Positions 25,901 to 39,700 of a stretch of 64,000 nt of DNA are shown here, one piece after another (within the stretch, counting starts at the first letter, position 1; every line of letters starts with the position of its first letter). The DNA lies in assembly GCF_000150275.1 (NCBI RefSeq), contig NW_002060946.1:2933454-2997453 (forward strand). The letters run 5' to 3'. Origin of the DNA: Trichoplax adhaerens (Eukaryota; Placozoa; Uniplacotomia; Trichoplacea; Trichoplacidae). Position numbers and translations under genes: made by a program. The notes beneath the pieces were generated by a model, which ran no database searches, was not told the DNA's origin, and worked only from the letters and a program-made list of their open reading frames with translations.

Positions 25901-28900
25901 CAGCTTACGGAAGAAAAGCGAAAGAATTTGTTGGTCTTCTTGGTCATATATCTAGTAAAGTATTAGTAGCTAAAAAATTGAATGCGCTTTCCATTAAAGT
26001 TATCGAACTATTAAGAGTTTTAAATGAAAAATTGAAGAATCATCCTAATGCAAGTATCTATAATCAGTTGATGAGTTTTGTTGACTTCGAAGGATATTAT
26101 CTTGAAAGTTACCCTTGTTTAGTTTGCAATAATCCAGAGATTCCATTTAATGTAGTCAAGCTAACTTCACTAAAGGCTGACACTCGTTACACAGCTTCTA
26201 CTCAAATAGTTAAATTATCATGCAGTCATATGATTTCTGCTGTAACAATCCGTATTAGTGACATTAAACGTGCAAAAATGATTCGTACGATTAATATATA
26301 TTACAATACGAAAACCGTACAAGCAATTGTAGAGTTGAAAAACAAGCGCTTATGGGATAAAGCTTTATCATGTCAATTAAATCAAAATCAATCAGAAATG
26401 AAAGTTGAGCTTCCATTACCGGTAGTCGCCACAAATGTTATGATCGAATTCGCAGATTTTTATGATAACTTTCAAGCATCGGCGGAAACCTTGCAATGTC
26501 CTAGATGTAGTGCATCTGTGCCTGCTAATCCTGGCATTTGTAATCATTGTGGAGAGAATGTTTATCAATGTCATAAATGTCGAGCTATCAATTATGATGA
26601 AAGGGATCCGTTCTTATGTAATAGCTGTGGTTTTTGCAAATATGCCAAATTTGATATCAATGTAACAGCAAGACCCTGTTGTTCTGTTGAGCCTATTAAG
26701 AATGATGAGGATCGTAAAAAGGTTATTTATAGTTAACTTCTTTATATAATGTTTACTCTCGTGTAACTAGTTAGATGTGCATAAACTTTGCTATTTATAA
26801 CGATACCCTACTTAAATTACGTTTTTAACATGCAGGTGATGTCTCATATTGACACCTTACTGGAGCGCGCGGATGTTATCTATAAACAATTAGCAGCATA
26901 CAGAACTCCAATAAACGCTTTATTAGCTAAAGTTAGTGAAAGCAACGATACAAAGGATTCGAATGAAGGACACACAAGTTCTAGTACAAGTAGCAGTAGT
27001 GGAAGTCGTGTTAGCAAAACTATCCAGCTTTTATCGCAGAAATACGCCAGTGATTGTAAATCATCCTTTGATGAACTTAGCAAAATTATTCAAGAAATTC
27101 TTATATCACGTAAAGAATTAACAGATTACAACTCGAAGCAAAGCCTTGGTGAACTAAATGTGGATTCAACAAATAGCCAAATATTACTTGGCTCTGACGA
27201 AAGCTCGAAGAATGTCGTAAGTATTCACTCCATTGGTAAATGCTATGGATGTACAGTTGCTGCTGTTGAAAATTGTGTTACAGTTATGAAAGCGTTCGCT
27301 ACGAATGAGATTATGAAAAGTTTGCTTTGTGAGGAAGATATTATTGAAGAATTGATGAAAAATAATTTGCATAGTGGTACAACCCGTATTCATAATACCA
27401 CACGGGAATTGCTATGCCTTTTAGCTAAGGACAACAAATCAATAAGTAAGCAGATAAGTTACATTTTAGAGCGTCGTGTACAGCAGTCGATGTTCAGCCA
27501 TTACACAAAAGACAATTTAGCCGCCTCATTACATCAAGAAATGCGTCTGCTGATTGACACAGTTGATCTTGAAGACTCATGTTGGGAAGATAGACTAAAA
27601 ACAGTAATACGATTATGTTTAGTTGCTTCAAAAACAAATTGTCCTGTAACAATTGAAAATGTCGTTGTCCCGTGTCTTCGAATTCTATCCAAATTAATTC
27701 AGCTCCCTATGTCAACGAGCAGCAATAAAAAGGTTCGAAATCTATTTAATATCGTACTGACTTGTTGATTTTTCTTTCTCTAACATTAATTGTTTATTTT
27801 TCTATGACTTTTCGTAGGGTAAACCTGGGCATGCACTTGTATCTATATCAACGGATGGGCCTGAGGTCTATGTCAATGTAAAGAACTGGCTTATTGATGA
27901 TCATGGTAGAGTTTATGAAAATTGGAAGAAAATGTCGCCATCGAAATTAGCAGTATCGTTGAATAGCACCTCACGCGAAAAATTTCATGAAACTTACCTA
28001 ATGTCAAAATATAGTCGTTTATGGAAGTTTAATATTCAGTTACGGCATGGCAAAGCTGCTTTACTATCATCAAATCAGTTACTTCTATCAGAAAGCTGGC
28101 TGCATGACGTTTTATTTTCGCCTTCACGCTCTGCGCGCCAGATAATTTGTTCAATTTTAGATTCAGTTTGCCAAGATAGCTATGTTTGTCATCGTATCCT
28201 AGATTTATTGACCCAACTACTAGATTATATCGATGATGCCGGTGAAAAGGCAATGGAGTTGTTGCAAACATACAAAAAATTAACTAGACCTCGTCATTGG
28301 AAACTATATTTAGTCGTAAAGAAGTTAATTCCTCGAATTGAAATATTAATGGAAAAAGAAGTGCAAAAATTATTGTTATTAGAAGAATCATCTCTTAGTT
28401 CTGATTTAACACAAGGACTATCATTGAAGATGTTAACTGAGATTCTAATTGCTATTGCGAATCAAGAACAAGTAAAAGTACGTTGCAGGTCACAATTGAT
28501 GCGAATTGTGCTTAATAGCTACTTGTCAATTAGAAGATTGGTAATTCAAAGAACTAAAATTATTGATGAAACTCAGGATTTATTGTTGGAAATACTAGAA
28601 GAACTAGTGGGTGGGACTGAAGATGAAGTGAAAGATTTCATAAAAACCTGTGTCCAAATATTACGTAAATGTCACCCGAATGATATGAAAACTCCAATGT
28701 TTATTATTGAACGTCTATGTAGTACTATATATCCTGAGCCAGATAATGAAAGCGATGAATTTCTCATCATTGTGGATAAAGATCCTCAACAAGAAGATTT
28801 CTTGCAGGGCCGTATGCAGGGAAATCCTTATAGCTCAAGTTCTCATGGTATGGGCCCTTTGATGCGTGATATAAAGAATAAAATCTGTACAGATTGCGAG

Positions 28901-31895
28901 CTTGTTGCATTGTTAGAAGACGATAATAGTATGGAATTGCTAGTTAATAATAAGATCATTAGTTTAGATTTACCTGTGAGTAAAGTTTACAAAAAAGTTT
29001 GGGCTGGCGAAGCGAATAGTCCCATGAAAATAATTTATAGAATGACTGGCCTATTAGGTGATGCTACTGAAGATATCATCGAATCACTTGAGAGCGACTC
29101 TGAAGAAGAAACTGATCTGGAAGAATCTTATAAGTTAGCATCAGTCGTTAGTGAATGTGGCGGTTTAGAAGTAATGTTATCAATTCTTGCAACGATTAAA
29201 AATTTAAGAGGCAGTCACGATCTAGTAAATGCTATTCTGAAATTACTGCAATATTGCATCAACTTGAAATCAATTCGCTCATTTCTGTTAAAGCCATCTC
29301 TTGGAGCATTAGATATTATGCTTGGAACATTAAATCTTGCGCTTGAGATGGTCAAAGAGTCACCTAATGGCAGCGGTGCGGTCATAATCGAAAAACTCGT
29401 CAAAATTATGGAGGCTGTATTACAAGAAGCTGCTACTGCAACTGCAGATGAAACAGAAGTATTACAGGGACGAACTAGTGAGGATGAGCATCAATTAGCC
29501 ACACTGTTGGAGCAAGTATCCAGCAAATACGTGAGATCAAATGAAAACGTTTTTCAAGCTCTGATGAGATTGATTCCATTTGTAACATTTGGAGATGTTG
29601 ACAAAATTCGTATGCTCGTCAATTATTACCTACCGTACCTTGATTTTAAAAGCTATGATGAGCATGTGAACAACGAAGGACAATTTTCTTTAGATTGTTT
29701 CTGCCGCATTGCTGAGAATGTTCCAAATAATAAAAACGGTGAAAAAATACGTGATGTAGCAATCGCAAGTGGAGTCACTCAAAAAGCATTTGTCTATATC
29801 GAAGAATATAATATTGGACAATCAATTTTAGTTAATACAGCGGAAATCAAATTATTACCGTCGCTGCCTTATGTTTTAAGGATGCTACAAGGATTGTGCT
29901 CCAAACACACAAAAAGCCAGTTGCTAGCTGAGAATGCTGTCATCATCAACTTGCATAAGCTGGAACAAGTCTCAGCTGAAGAGCAAATTGGCTCCCTGGC
30001 TGAAAACTTGCTAGAAACTCTTAGTGAATGTTCTTTAGTTGCTAACATGGTTAAAGGAGCTAGACGAAATACCAAAATCGAAAAGAAGAAATTAGCTATG
30101 GCTATGAGAAAGAAACAACTGGAAGCCATCGGACTTAAAACTAATGATAAAGGGCAATTAAAAGCTAAGCCACAACTACTCGAGCAAATGAATGAAATAG
30201 CAGAGGAAACTGGTTTAATCTGTTGCGTTTGTCGTGAAGGATATAAATATCATCCTAAGAAAGTCCTGGGTGTCTATTCGTTTACGACTAGAACAGTTAT
30301 GGATGAATTTGAAAAGCGATCTAGTAAAACGCCAGGATATACTACAGTATCATACTTTAATGTTATTCACTTCGATTGCCATGCTTCTGCAGTTCGACTG
30401 GCTCGGAGTCGTGACGAATGGGAGAGTGCTATTCTTCATAATGGAAATACCAAATGTAATGGACTTCTTCCAATTTGGGGACCAGAAATTCCAGAGTCTT
30501 CTTTTGCAGCGTGCTTAGCTAGTCATAACAATTACATACAAGACTGTACTCATATTGAACCATCATTTCATACCTCAGTTCATGATATAAAACACTTATT
30601 GTTGCTATTTGCTCATGAAAAGTCTTTCAGTCATGAAAGTGGTGGTGGGGGCCCTGAAAGCAATATATATTTATTGCCGTACCTCATTAGTATGACTCTT
30701 TATGTGCTAAACTCGTAAGTATGCTGGATACCTTAAATACACATACGAATACTTGTCTACGTATTCGTAGTGACTATACGAAGTTATCGGTATCAACACT
30801 GTATTTAACCTAAATTAAATTTCAGAACCCGTGGATTGATGAGAGAAGAAAAATCAATGAAAGCATTCGTTAGTACTCCCGAAGCTAAATGGATCGAATC
30901 TGCATATGAGGTTATTATTTGCATGTAAACACGCACTTGTATGTATACTTGCACTCATTAGTCACATGTAATTTATTACAGGTAGATGGAATAATTTTTT
31001 CTACATGTCTTTAAATTCATATTTAATAATTATAGCAATTGTGTTACTTTAACCTATATAGATTGATGGGCCATATTATTACACTATCTTGTCTGTCCTC
31101 GTCTACACGTACAACAATTGGAGAGAAAACCGTATATTGTTCTTAAAAAGGCTGATCATTTGTGCTCATACAAGACATATATCACCGAAAGGAACTTCAA
31201 GGTAATTCAATACTAATTATTTTATAATTTCTTGCCTTTTGCAGTAGTCAATGTATTTGCTAACATTTCTATTTTCATTTTCACAGATTAAGCAATAAAA
31301 AGAAAGCTAAATTTGAAGTTTATAGACCTGTTCTAATTTTCTTTGCCTTGATAGATGGAATATATAAACATTTTAAGGTATAGAAGTATTTTATTTACGA
31401 AAATAATCGCAATTATGGACGTCTTTTTGTAATGTTAGTGTTTTCCTTCTATTTACGGTTGGCAGATAAATTTGTTACCTGGCAACGATGGAATTTGTCA
31501 TAGCTATTTGGAGTATTTACGTTACAATGACGTTGTCGTTAAAGAAAATTGTGATAAAGTAAGAACACCGAGGTTTATTACAACGTTCAGTTATATATTT
31601 GAATCCTATTAATGAGAAATATTTTTAACCGTTTTTTGCTAATACAGCTGTTGAAATTGTACCAAAGAGATTTACTGAATATGGAATCGGTTGAAGAATT
31701 CTTAGACATAACAGGTAAATGACTCAGATGAGGAAGATAATGACACTATATACTTCTGATTTCTTAGTATTTCTACCCAGATACTTGTAGACAATACCTA
31801 AACTTAATCAATCGAAAAATTTTTACTTAGGTTTACAAACAGAAATTGATAATCCGAATGAGTTCTTGACGACCCTCTTAAACTGTATACCATAG
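7927..31895 (+). CDS. UBR4: E3 ubiquitin-protein ligase UBR4 (p600/pushover), complete locus
   Basis: Giant N-recognin E3 ligase that acts in N-degron, proteasomal and autophagic protein quality control. The gene runs from ATG at 7927 ([11 protein letters not shown]) to TAG at 31893-31895, where the last codons read [10 protein letters not shown], closely like the vertebrate C-terminus. The N-terminal half is cut into dozens of exons of about 50-250 bases, for example 7927-8045 and 8212-8309. The C-terminal part has large exons at 24520-26721, 26836-27732 and 27818-30714, whose phases I checked. In order it shows a low-complexity Ser/Asp linker near 10.7-11.1 kb, the UBR box, a beta-propeller-like region, a beta-sandwich region (about 21.05-22.2 kb), Cys-rich ribbons and the C-terminal hemi-RING/UZI catalytic module. 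I did not resolve every splice junction. In particular, the exon 2 donor at 8309 (phase 1) does not fit the next clear exon near 8831 in phase. Confidence 0.95.
17206..17499 (+). other. UBR4: UBR4 UBR-box exons
   Basis: Two exons (17206-17276 and 17352-17499, TG/G phase join) encode the UBR box, the zinc-binding fold that in canonical UBRs reads N-terminal degrons. Visible motifs are [47 protein letters not shown] and [13 protein letters not shown]. These supply the Cys and His ligands in the family spacing. An acidic stretch (DESDEDDS) precedes it, as in vertebrate UBR4. Confidence 0.95.
18361..20830 (+). other. UBR4: UBR4 beta-propeller-like region
   Basis: About nine exons encode the region after the UBR box. 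It starts with [14 protein letters not shown] and [12 protein letters not shown], then [50 protein letters not shown] and [17 protein letters not shown]. The order and sequence closely follow vertebrate UBR4. I call it propeller-like because of repeated short beta blocks; that structural label is inference. Confidence 0.8.
26494..26664 (+). other. UBR4: UBR4 cysteine-rich zinc-ribbon segment
   Basis: Near the end of a 2.2 kb exon the protein reads CPRC, CNHC, CHKC, CNSC and C in close succession (for example [18 protein letters not shown]). Regularly spaced CxxC pairs indicate zinc binding. The segment is nearly identical in order to vertebrate UBR4. Confidence 0.85.
30203..30714 (+). other. 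UBR4: UBR4 C-terminal hemi-RING/UZI catalytic module
   Basis: The exon 27818-30714 ends with the E3 module. It shows [21 protein letters not shown], a His-Cys pair in [32 protein letters not shown] and the Gly-rich [14 protein letters not shown]. In vertebrate UBR4 the corresponding region carries ligase activity through UBE2A/B. All Cys and His positions I can recognise are kept, so the ligase is probably active. Confidence 0.88.
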
Positions 31896-32787
31896 TAAAA
31901 TATTTATACAGTAGTATTTAACTAAAATAATGATGATCCGATTTGGAATTACTTCTATAAGCTCGATCATGTTACTTTGATAATTAATAGAAACCGTATA
32001 CCTGCCATAAGAGTGGAAATCGTATTTGATACTGCCAGTTACTATTTTGTAGTCTACCGTATTTTGGGTTGCTACCGTCGAAGTTGTCATTCATGTTTTA
32101 TCCGTGTTACTGAATTTTGTATTTTTGTTGGGATTGTTTCGTATTTACGTTAATGTGAACATTAGTGATTTCTAATGTAAAACTATAATAATCGTTAGCA
32201 CTAAAACTGTTATACATACCAAATACTACAGTAGCGAGAGCTCGACATCTTTGTAATTTTTTTCAAAGTTGTAATATTATATGTTTAATGTATTATCAGT
32301 CTTTTATTGTGATACATTATTGTAAGATGACAAATTCATGTTATATACCAATTGTATATGTAATAAAGAGATTGCTTAACAATGAAAATTACTTTGGAAG
32401 TAATTCCTGTAAATATTAGGGACTGCTAGCAATCGTATACTTGTGGCTCAAAGTAGTAGATTACTCGCATTCCAATCTAAAATATACTCGAATACCTTGA
32501 GTATGACAAGTTTATACTTACATAGAATTTTAGGCAAACTGAAAAGCTTTGCCATCCAACAAATCTATCAGTGCAATCGATAAATGGAAATATTACAGTA
32601 ATTAGCGGTAAGATATTTTTTTAAATTAGGAGACAATATACACTTGTGCAAGTATTAAGTTATCCTATTCCATGGACCATGACAAGAAAACCTTTTAGTG
32701 GTCCGTACCTGTTCCAACTTCTAAGGGCTATATATACATATTACAGAAATATTGGTATATTGATAATCGACTTTTAAAATATAACTA
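31896..32787. other. convergent 3' spacer, UBR4 / AMDHD2
   Basis: AT-rich spacer of 892 bases between two stop codons facing each other. An AATAAA near 32361 on the plus strand is a plausible UBR4 polyadenylation signal. No gene is seen. Confidence 0.6.
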
Positions 32788-34142
32788 TTAGTCTGTTAAC
32801 ACCATCTGACAGTCATCGTGCATCCATACACGTCGACCTGCTATCCAAGTTGACATAACGTTCAAGTTATCATCCAGTACAGTAAAATCGGCGTTGGTAT
32901 CAAAACTTAATGTACCTTGACTATCTGCGATGCCTAACAGTAATGCAGGATGTAATGTTGCAGCTTCTAAAGTTTCAACAACCGTACAACCAGAAGCCTG
33001 ACGAAAATATTTAACACAAGAATCCATAGTTACAACGCTACCCGCTAAGGTATTAGTTGATTCCAAGTATGCATGGCCATCACGAATCTCAACAACCATA
33101 GGGCCTAGTTGGTACTTCTTGACATTTAATCCCATAGCAGCCATGGCATCCGTTATTAAAACAGTGCCTGTTTATCAAGTAGAAAGAAGAGATATATAAT
33201 AGCTAAAATATCCGATTATATCCATGACAAGAATTGAAAACATCATAAAATTAATTATTAATTAGATCACTTTTCTTAACGGTATTTTTTACGACCTGCT
33301 GGGTTAATCCTATGCGCAACTCTTAATCCACACTCATGTATATGAACACCATCGGCAATAACACCATAATAAATAGTTTTACCAGCAGGTACATTATTGC
33401 TAGCAATTAAGCCTATTAAACCAGGATCTCGATGATGAAACGGAACCATGGCATTAAATAAATGAGTAATAAACGAAGCACCACGGTTCACAGCAGTTTC
33501 AGCTTGAGATAGTGTTGCAGCAGAATGACCAAGAGACACGACAACATTTTTTTGTGCAAGTTCTTGAACAGCATCGAGTATGCCTGGTATTTCAGGTGCT
33601 ATTGTTATTAAAACAACATTATCTAAGCTGCCATACGTATTCAATAAGGTTTCCAATCCATTTTCAACTTTAGAATGTATCATTTCGCATTCGTGAGCTC
33701 CACGTTTCAGAGGGTTGATATAAGGCCCTTCTAAGTGGACTCCCAAAACGGTAGCACCATGACTGCCACCCGGTCTCTTTTTGATTCGTGGTAAGATTGA
33801 CTTATACGTTTGAGGAGAAGATGTAACGATTGTAGGGCAATAGGCCGTGACGCCATGTTGTAGTAATCCTTTGCTAACTATTCGTAAGCCATGGCTGATA
33901 TCGATGTCTGGTGAAGAGAAGTCAATCCCGAAAGCACCATTGATCTGGACATCAATAAAACCAGGAGAAATGATGTAATTACAACAATCAATGCGCACAT
34001 CGGCTTGGACCTTTTCATCCCAAAAGAGTAATTTAGGATTTAAAATTCGACCATTTCGCACCCACAAATCCGATCGGATCAATTTGTGATCGCGAAGTAT
34101 ACGGCAGTTTGTAAATTGATAAAGCTTAGGGCGGTCGGCCAT
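32788..34142 (-). CDS. AMDHD2: N-acetylglucosamine-6-phosphate deacetylase
   Basis: Cytosolic amidohydrolase that deacetylates GlcNAc-6-phosphate to glucosamine-6-phosphate in amino-sugar recycling. Two exons join in phase, 34142-33296 and 33167-32788 (TAA), giving 408 aa, the normal family length. I chose the ATG at 34142 (MADRPKLYQFTNCRILRDHK) over the one 33 bases upstream, because family homology begins there. Expected metal and catalytic residues are present: E138 in HLEGP, H206 in LGHS, H227 in THLFNAMVPFHHRDPG and the acidic D289 in LITDAM. The early PGFIDVQINGAFGIDFS and the late GTLSFDTNADFTVLDD are also typical. The donor GTCGTA is weak but the join is unambiguous from homology. Confidence 0.96.
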
Positions 34143-34178
34143 GATTGTTTTAAGAGCAAATGATATGCACTTCAATAC

Positions 34179-34490
34179 TTGCGATTGATAACTTACAATT
34201 AACCAATTATTACTAAATGCAACGTTTAGCTAGACTTTGATGATAGGTGAATACTTGTCCTAGTCAATGATACAGATTTGCAGTTTAAGACGCACGGTCG
34301 ATCATTCACAATGAACCAATTACTATTATAACATTTAGCTAGACTTTGATGATATGTAAGTACTTGTTCTAGTAAGTGATACAGATTTATAGTTGAACAC
34401 TTGCGATTGATAATTTACAATTAGCCAACTATAACTAATGCAACTTATACGTAGACTTTGATGATGCGTGAATATTTACCCTAGTAGATG
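34179..34490. repeat. three-copy tandem repeat upstream of AMDHD2
   Basis: Three diverged copies of a unit of about 110-120 bases. Each contains TAGACTTTGATGAT followed by a conserved stretch such as GATACAGATTTGCAGTT. The first copy begins just beyond the AMDHD2 start codon, so it overlaps the likely promoter. Confidence 0.75.
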
Positions 34491-34938
34491 ATATTATAAT
34501 TACATTATTAGTACAGGATAACAAAAAAATGCTGTAATCTAGAGACGTGATAAACGTAGTTGCTGTTGTCTAATCATAATTATTTTCAATCGTGTCAATT
34601 GAGGTAATGCAAAATGCTCTAGTCTGATATATCGTAAGTTGGTCTTATATTCTAGGCGAGATCAATTGTAAAATTAAAACCAATTTACGTGTAAGATTTA
34701 ATTAACTAATCGAAGCCCCAGCGTGTGATACTTGGCGTACTTATTTAATTAACTGAGTAAAATATTTCAGATAGGATCGCATGAATTATGCCATCTTTCA
34801 GCTAGAGAAATTAAATTTGTAAATTTCTGTAGGAGAATAACTGATGGATACTCACATTTCAATCCTCACTTGCATCCGCTATGATGGACTAGTAAACTTG
34901 TACACTTTGGCTAAATATTGATGAAGGCTTGGTTGCAG

Positions 34939-35088
34939 TCAAAATGTACTCCAATTCGATTTCATGGATAATATCAATTGCCCCAAACTTTGAACGCTGT
35001 CGACTACTGGCATCCACCAACGCTCTTCTACTCCTTTTCGTTTTGGTATGATGGAAATACGTACAACAACACTCGGACGGTCGGACAT
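34939..35088 (-). CDS. small open frame, 49 codons, unassigned
   Basis: ATG at 35088 (MSDRPSVVVRISIIPKR) reads to TGA at 34939. An overlapping second frame is also open for about 50 codons across the same stretch, so openness alone is weak evidence. I do not recognise the product. It could be a small protein, a first exon, or chance. It sits in the otherwise empty region between AMDHD2 and the ROCO gene. Confidence 0.2.
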   Translation of the reverse strand: MSDRPSVVVRISIIPKRKGVEERWWMPVVDSVQSLGQLILSMKSNWSTF

Positions 35089-36772
35089 TTGACTTGGTAG
35101 TGATGTAGGTAGTCGATGCTGTACTGCAAGTTACTTATTCTTTCGATATTAAGTACTATTACATGAAATTCTATTCAATTTTATTAAGCCTTGTTTGAAA
35201 GTAGTTATAAAACGCCACAAAATGTGCTTAAATCAGTAGCAGAAATCGAAGAAAGCAAACGTAGAAGATCCATACTAAGTCACTCGGACATTTTCGGTCT
35301 AGTCTATCTTCTTCGCCACATTTGATTCTTATACTGTACTCTATTGTACAGTGTACAGTACCGTGGTCGTCCCACTGTTGCTGTGCTCTATCTTATTCAG
35401 TAGTTCACGTATTCTTATACCGGTTAAGAAAGAAAAAAAAATGAATTGAGCTACTATAGGCCTTACAGTAATGTTACAAAACACGTCTACTACGTAAACC
35501 ATGAAGAGATGAAGATTCGCAAATCACTATGGGATTTCCTTCTCATATAATATAATCTCCTGCTTTCCAGGGCTGATTTTGACGAGAGCTAGCACCAAAC
35601 GCATCCAATTTAATTATCAACTGGTGCCTTAATTAATATGGTCTTGATTTATGTTATGTCCAGTAGGACTAAACTAAGGCTGTAGTCAATGCTTTTATGA
35701 TAGTCCATTACAGTAATGCGATAGTGTGAAAATTTTTGCGATATTACAGTATTAGTAGATGTAGTGAAGCCCCAAATTAGCTTAAGACTAAAATTATGGA
35801 ATAATGCGAAAATTGATAAATTGTACGCTAGGTTGTAAGACTGCATAAGTTTCTAATTGTGGAAGATGTTTACGGAATGTATTGTAGTAATTGTATTGAG
35901 ATGCTTATATTAAGATTCTAAGATAATAATAGATAGCGCTAATTATGCTAGTACTGTGAGATTTGTATTGAAACGCTTTAATTGGAAGCGCGAATTATGA
36001 ATTGATAGCGTGATGGTAAATTTAGATGTGAACTTGTAACTTAATTGGTAAAATATGATTGTGCTTGAAAGAAAATCATTGTGTAACTAATTATATATAA
36101 ATTGTAAATATTGCTATCGTAATTTAGATAGTCCTTATTAGTTATGAGACGAACCTAATCTTATGTAATATAAAGTGAAGTGTACAAGAAGCTGTAGTTC
36201 TTGCTGTTTTTTGGAGAAGACACTTTATTACAGTAGGGTAGCTGTTTACTGAAGGGAAACTGGAGACGATATTTAGTCATAATTTCCTTGTTGCTTACCA
36301 TTACGCACATTTTTAAAATAATTACATTAATAAATGTATCACCAATAAACCAAAGCATTAGGCCGAATATGAGATAATACCTCAATATACAGTATTTATT
36401 ACTCGTCGAAATTTTTCTTCATTTACGATACTTGGCTTACAGCTATTATTTATTTAGTTACACAAATTATAAATTCATTCAAGTATTGCAAGCAATTCAA
36501 TCATCATTTGGTGCACGGTTGTTATAGACAAGTAGACCCTAATCATAGTTAAGTTAAACAATTATGTATCATTAATCAAGAACAGTCGATAATTTAATTC
36601 TATTCTATTTCCATCGATACAGTGCTAACATAATTACATCGTAAAAAAAATTCAATCGATTCTACGGTGTATCGTATTAGACTATCAATATAGGATTAAT
36701 TAGGATGTTTCTTTTTAAATACAAACACATTTTCCTTTAGTCTAAAGTTAATAAATATCTTATGTCAGGGAA
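35089..36772. other. intergenic spacer, AMDHD2 to ROCO gene
   Basis: 1.7 kb of AT-rich DNA with one short GTAC palindrome patch near 35335-35362 (TGTACAGTGTACAGTACCG). I see no gene in it. Confidence 0.5.
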
Positions 36773-39700
36773 TTATGTTGATCCTTGCATATTTTCGATC
36801 TTGCTTATTATATCCTTTCGCCTCAAATCTTGAAATGCATCCAGCAATTCTTTGGTAGTAGCGTTTTTATGTTGACGACGCCAAATCTGTAGAAATGCGA
36901 TGGTTTGATCAAATACCTCACTGTTCTGCCTCTTGATGGGCGAAATGTCAATTTGTGGATCTAATCTAGCTGCCAGCCGAGTCCAATCAGTCCCAATAAA
37001 TTCAGCAATAGTGAAGAAGTAACGAGTTATATCTGCTATAAAAACAACAAATTTAAGTATCAGATTAAGCTATAACAAACAATATCATAATAGCTATACA
37101 TAAACATGATTATTATCATAAGATACAATAATATAGTAAAGTGCTGTTATATGGTATTATTAAAGAGATTATACACTACAAATATGTCTATCTCGTACAT
37201 TACTCTTTAGTTATGCGGGGTTGCATTGGAAACAAGAAAGTAAGAAGAAAATTGTTCTCTTATAATTTGCATAACTAATTTAGATCTTTAGTGAAGCGGA
37301 CGAATTGCCGTCCTTACCATTGATTAAACTATTGTAGTAAATCAAGATAAACTAGATATTTGTAAGTAATGCAGGAATTTGCTTCTATCTGCTCCTAACG
37401 TACGCTAATTGATGCGTATATTTAAAACAAATCTATTGCCATATTACTTGCAACGATAGGAATTATCGACTACATAACGAATTAGATCGGTAGGGTACAA
37501 GGCATTCAACATTATATTGATTCACCATAACATGAGTGATAATTATAATTTACTATAGCATGTTTATCTAATGTAATTAAAAATTTGAAAAGTAGACAAC
37601 TAGCTATCTCATTGACTACAACCTGACTAAAATGTAAATCGAGTAAAACGTTAGTTAACTAGCTTTACCTTGGCCGTTGCTATCACTATGTAACTTTTGC
37701 CGTTTTCGTGGCTTTTGAGCTATTAGATGTATAATTAAAAATTTGAAAATTTTATCAACAACTAATCACCTACCTCGTTGGCTACAAACAGACTAAGATA
37801 CAAATCGAGTAAAATGTTAGTTGACTACCTTTACCTTGGCCGTTGCTATCACTATGCAACTTTTGTCGTTTTCGCGGCTTTTGAGCTATTAGATGTATAA
37901 TCAAAATTTTAAAATTTAATCAACAACTAATCAGCTACCTCATTGGCTACAAACAGACTAAGATACAAATCGAGTAAAATGTTAGTTGACTAGCTTTACC
38001 TTGGCCGTTACTATTACTATGTAACTTTTGTTGTTTTCGCGGCTTTTGAGCTATTAGATGTATAATCACAAATTAGAAAATTTAATCAACTAATCACTTT
38101 CATTTGAACGAAGCTTAACTTAAAATCGACTAGTAAGTACTTTACGAACTATAACATTACATGTCTGGCGCCTATGCTAGCACATATATACTATGATACA
38201 TATACTGCATATAACGCTTTATAAGACAAATAAAATCGAAGAAGGTTATTTAGCAGGTAGCTACAACAATTCCTTACGTGCATATGTAATGTAGACTGTA
38301 GATTGAGTATTTTTATTGACATGGTCATAGTAGTAATAAAATATAACTAGTAATCACATACTTATCATTAATCCATCGTCATAAATCATCCAATCGCTAT
38401 CGAACTGACTTGGAAATAAGGTATTACAATGTTCACAATTAATCATCTGGACATCTTGCAGGGAGCATTTATTAATTGTTCGTGTTAGTCTATTACATTT
38501 ACATCGAACATAATAGTAACATAAAGCATTTTTAAATTTTGGCATCCTTTCATGAACTATCGATGATAGTTTATTTTTAATAATATCCTGTGGACACTTG
38601 TTACGTATCGACTCCTTTATTTTTTGCTCGAGCAGCTTATCAGCTTGATCTTGTTCCAACTTTTGATAACAATATTGTAAACCAATATAGGATTCTTCCT
38701 TTTTGATAATGATATAATGATGATCTTCCTTCAAATAATATTTAGCACACTGGTAATAAATTTCCACTTTTGTGTTATTCCACTCCTTTAAACAAGATGA
38801 TAGAAGGCAGTAATAAATTCCGTCAGTGACGTATGGTATATCTTCAAGCTCAAATCCAATATACAACCAGTCCGATAAATGATACTGTGATAAATCAAAT
38901 GGCTTAGCATCAGGTTGTAATAGATATGGAACGAAATATTCGCATAGAACTTTATTTTGTCCATCTCTAATACCACATACAATATCGTAACTCTCCATCA
39001 AATCAATTATATTTCTCTTAGTATCATCATCTAATTTAAATTCTTCAAGAACATAATCAATATAATTTGTAGATATCCTTCCAGTTTTACGAACTTTCTC
39101 ATATTCATCTTGTTTGTCTAGACTTCCAAATGGATAATCATGTAATTGGATTATAACACGAAATATACGCAATAACCAATCGACATCTGTTACAACAACT
39201 CCTCCATCTCCCACTTTATCACAAAATATAACTTCACCTAAATCGTGTAAATACATTAACATCTTTATTAATTCTTCATCGCTTTCGTATAACCCATATT
39301 TTTTAGATAATAGCGTTACTTGCTGTATTGTCATAATGTTATTAATTTCGTCGGACATAATTTCATTGATCGCAGATGCTCTAACTTCATTATTAGCTTG
39401 ATTATTACCTTGATCAACATGATAACTTACTGATTTATGTAATATTGTAGCCATAATATACCATCGGATAGGAATAGGATTTTTCATAAATGGCACTGAT
39501 TGAACAAATTGTTTCATAACGCTATGGAGTTGAAGACAACACCGCTTACGTTCTTCCATTGTCGATGGACTATTATCTTCAGGATCACAGTTAAAAATGA
39601 TACCAGAAGAATATATATTGCTTTTATAGCTCGGCATTGACGAAATTAATTCATTTCCAAATTTTTTAAATCGATCAATTTTTTCATTTTCATTTGGTAT

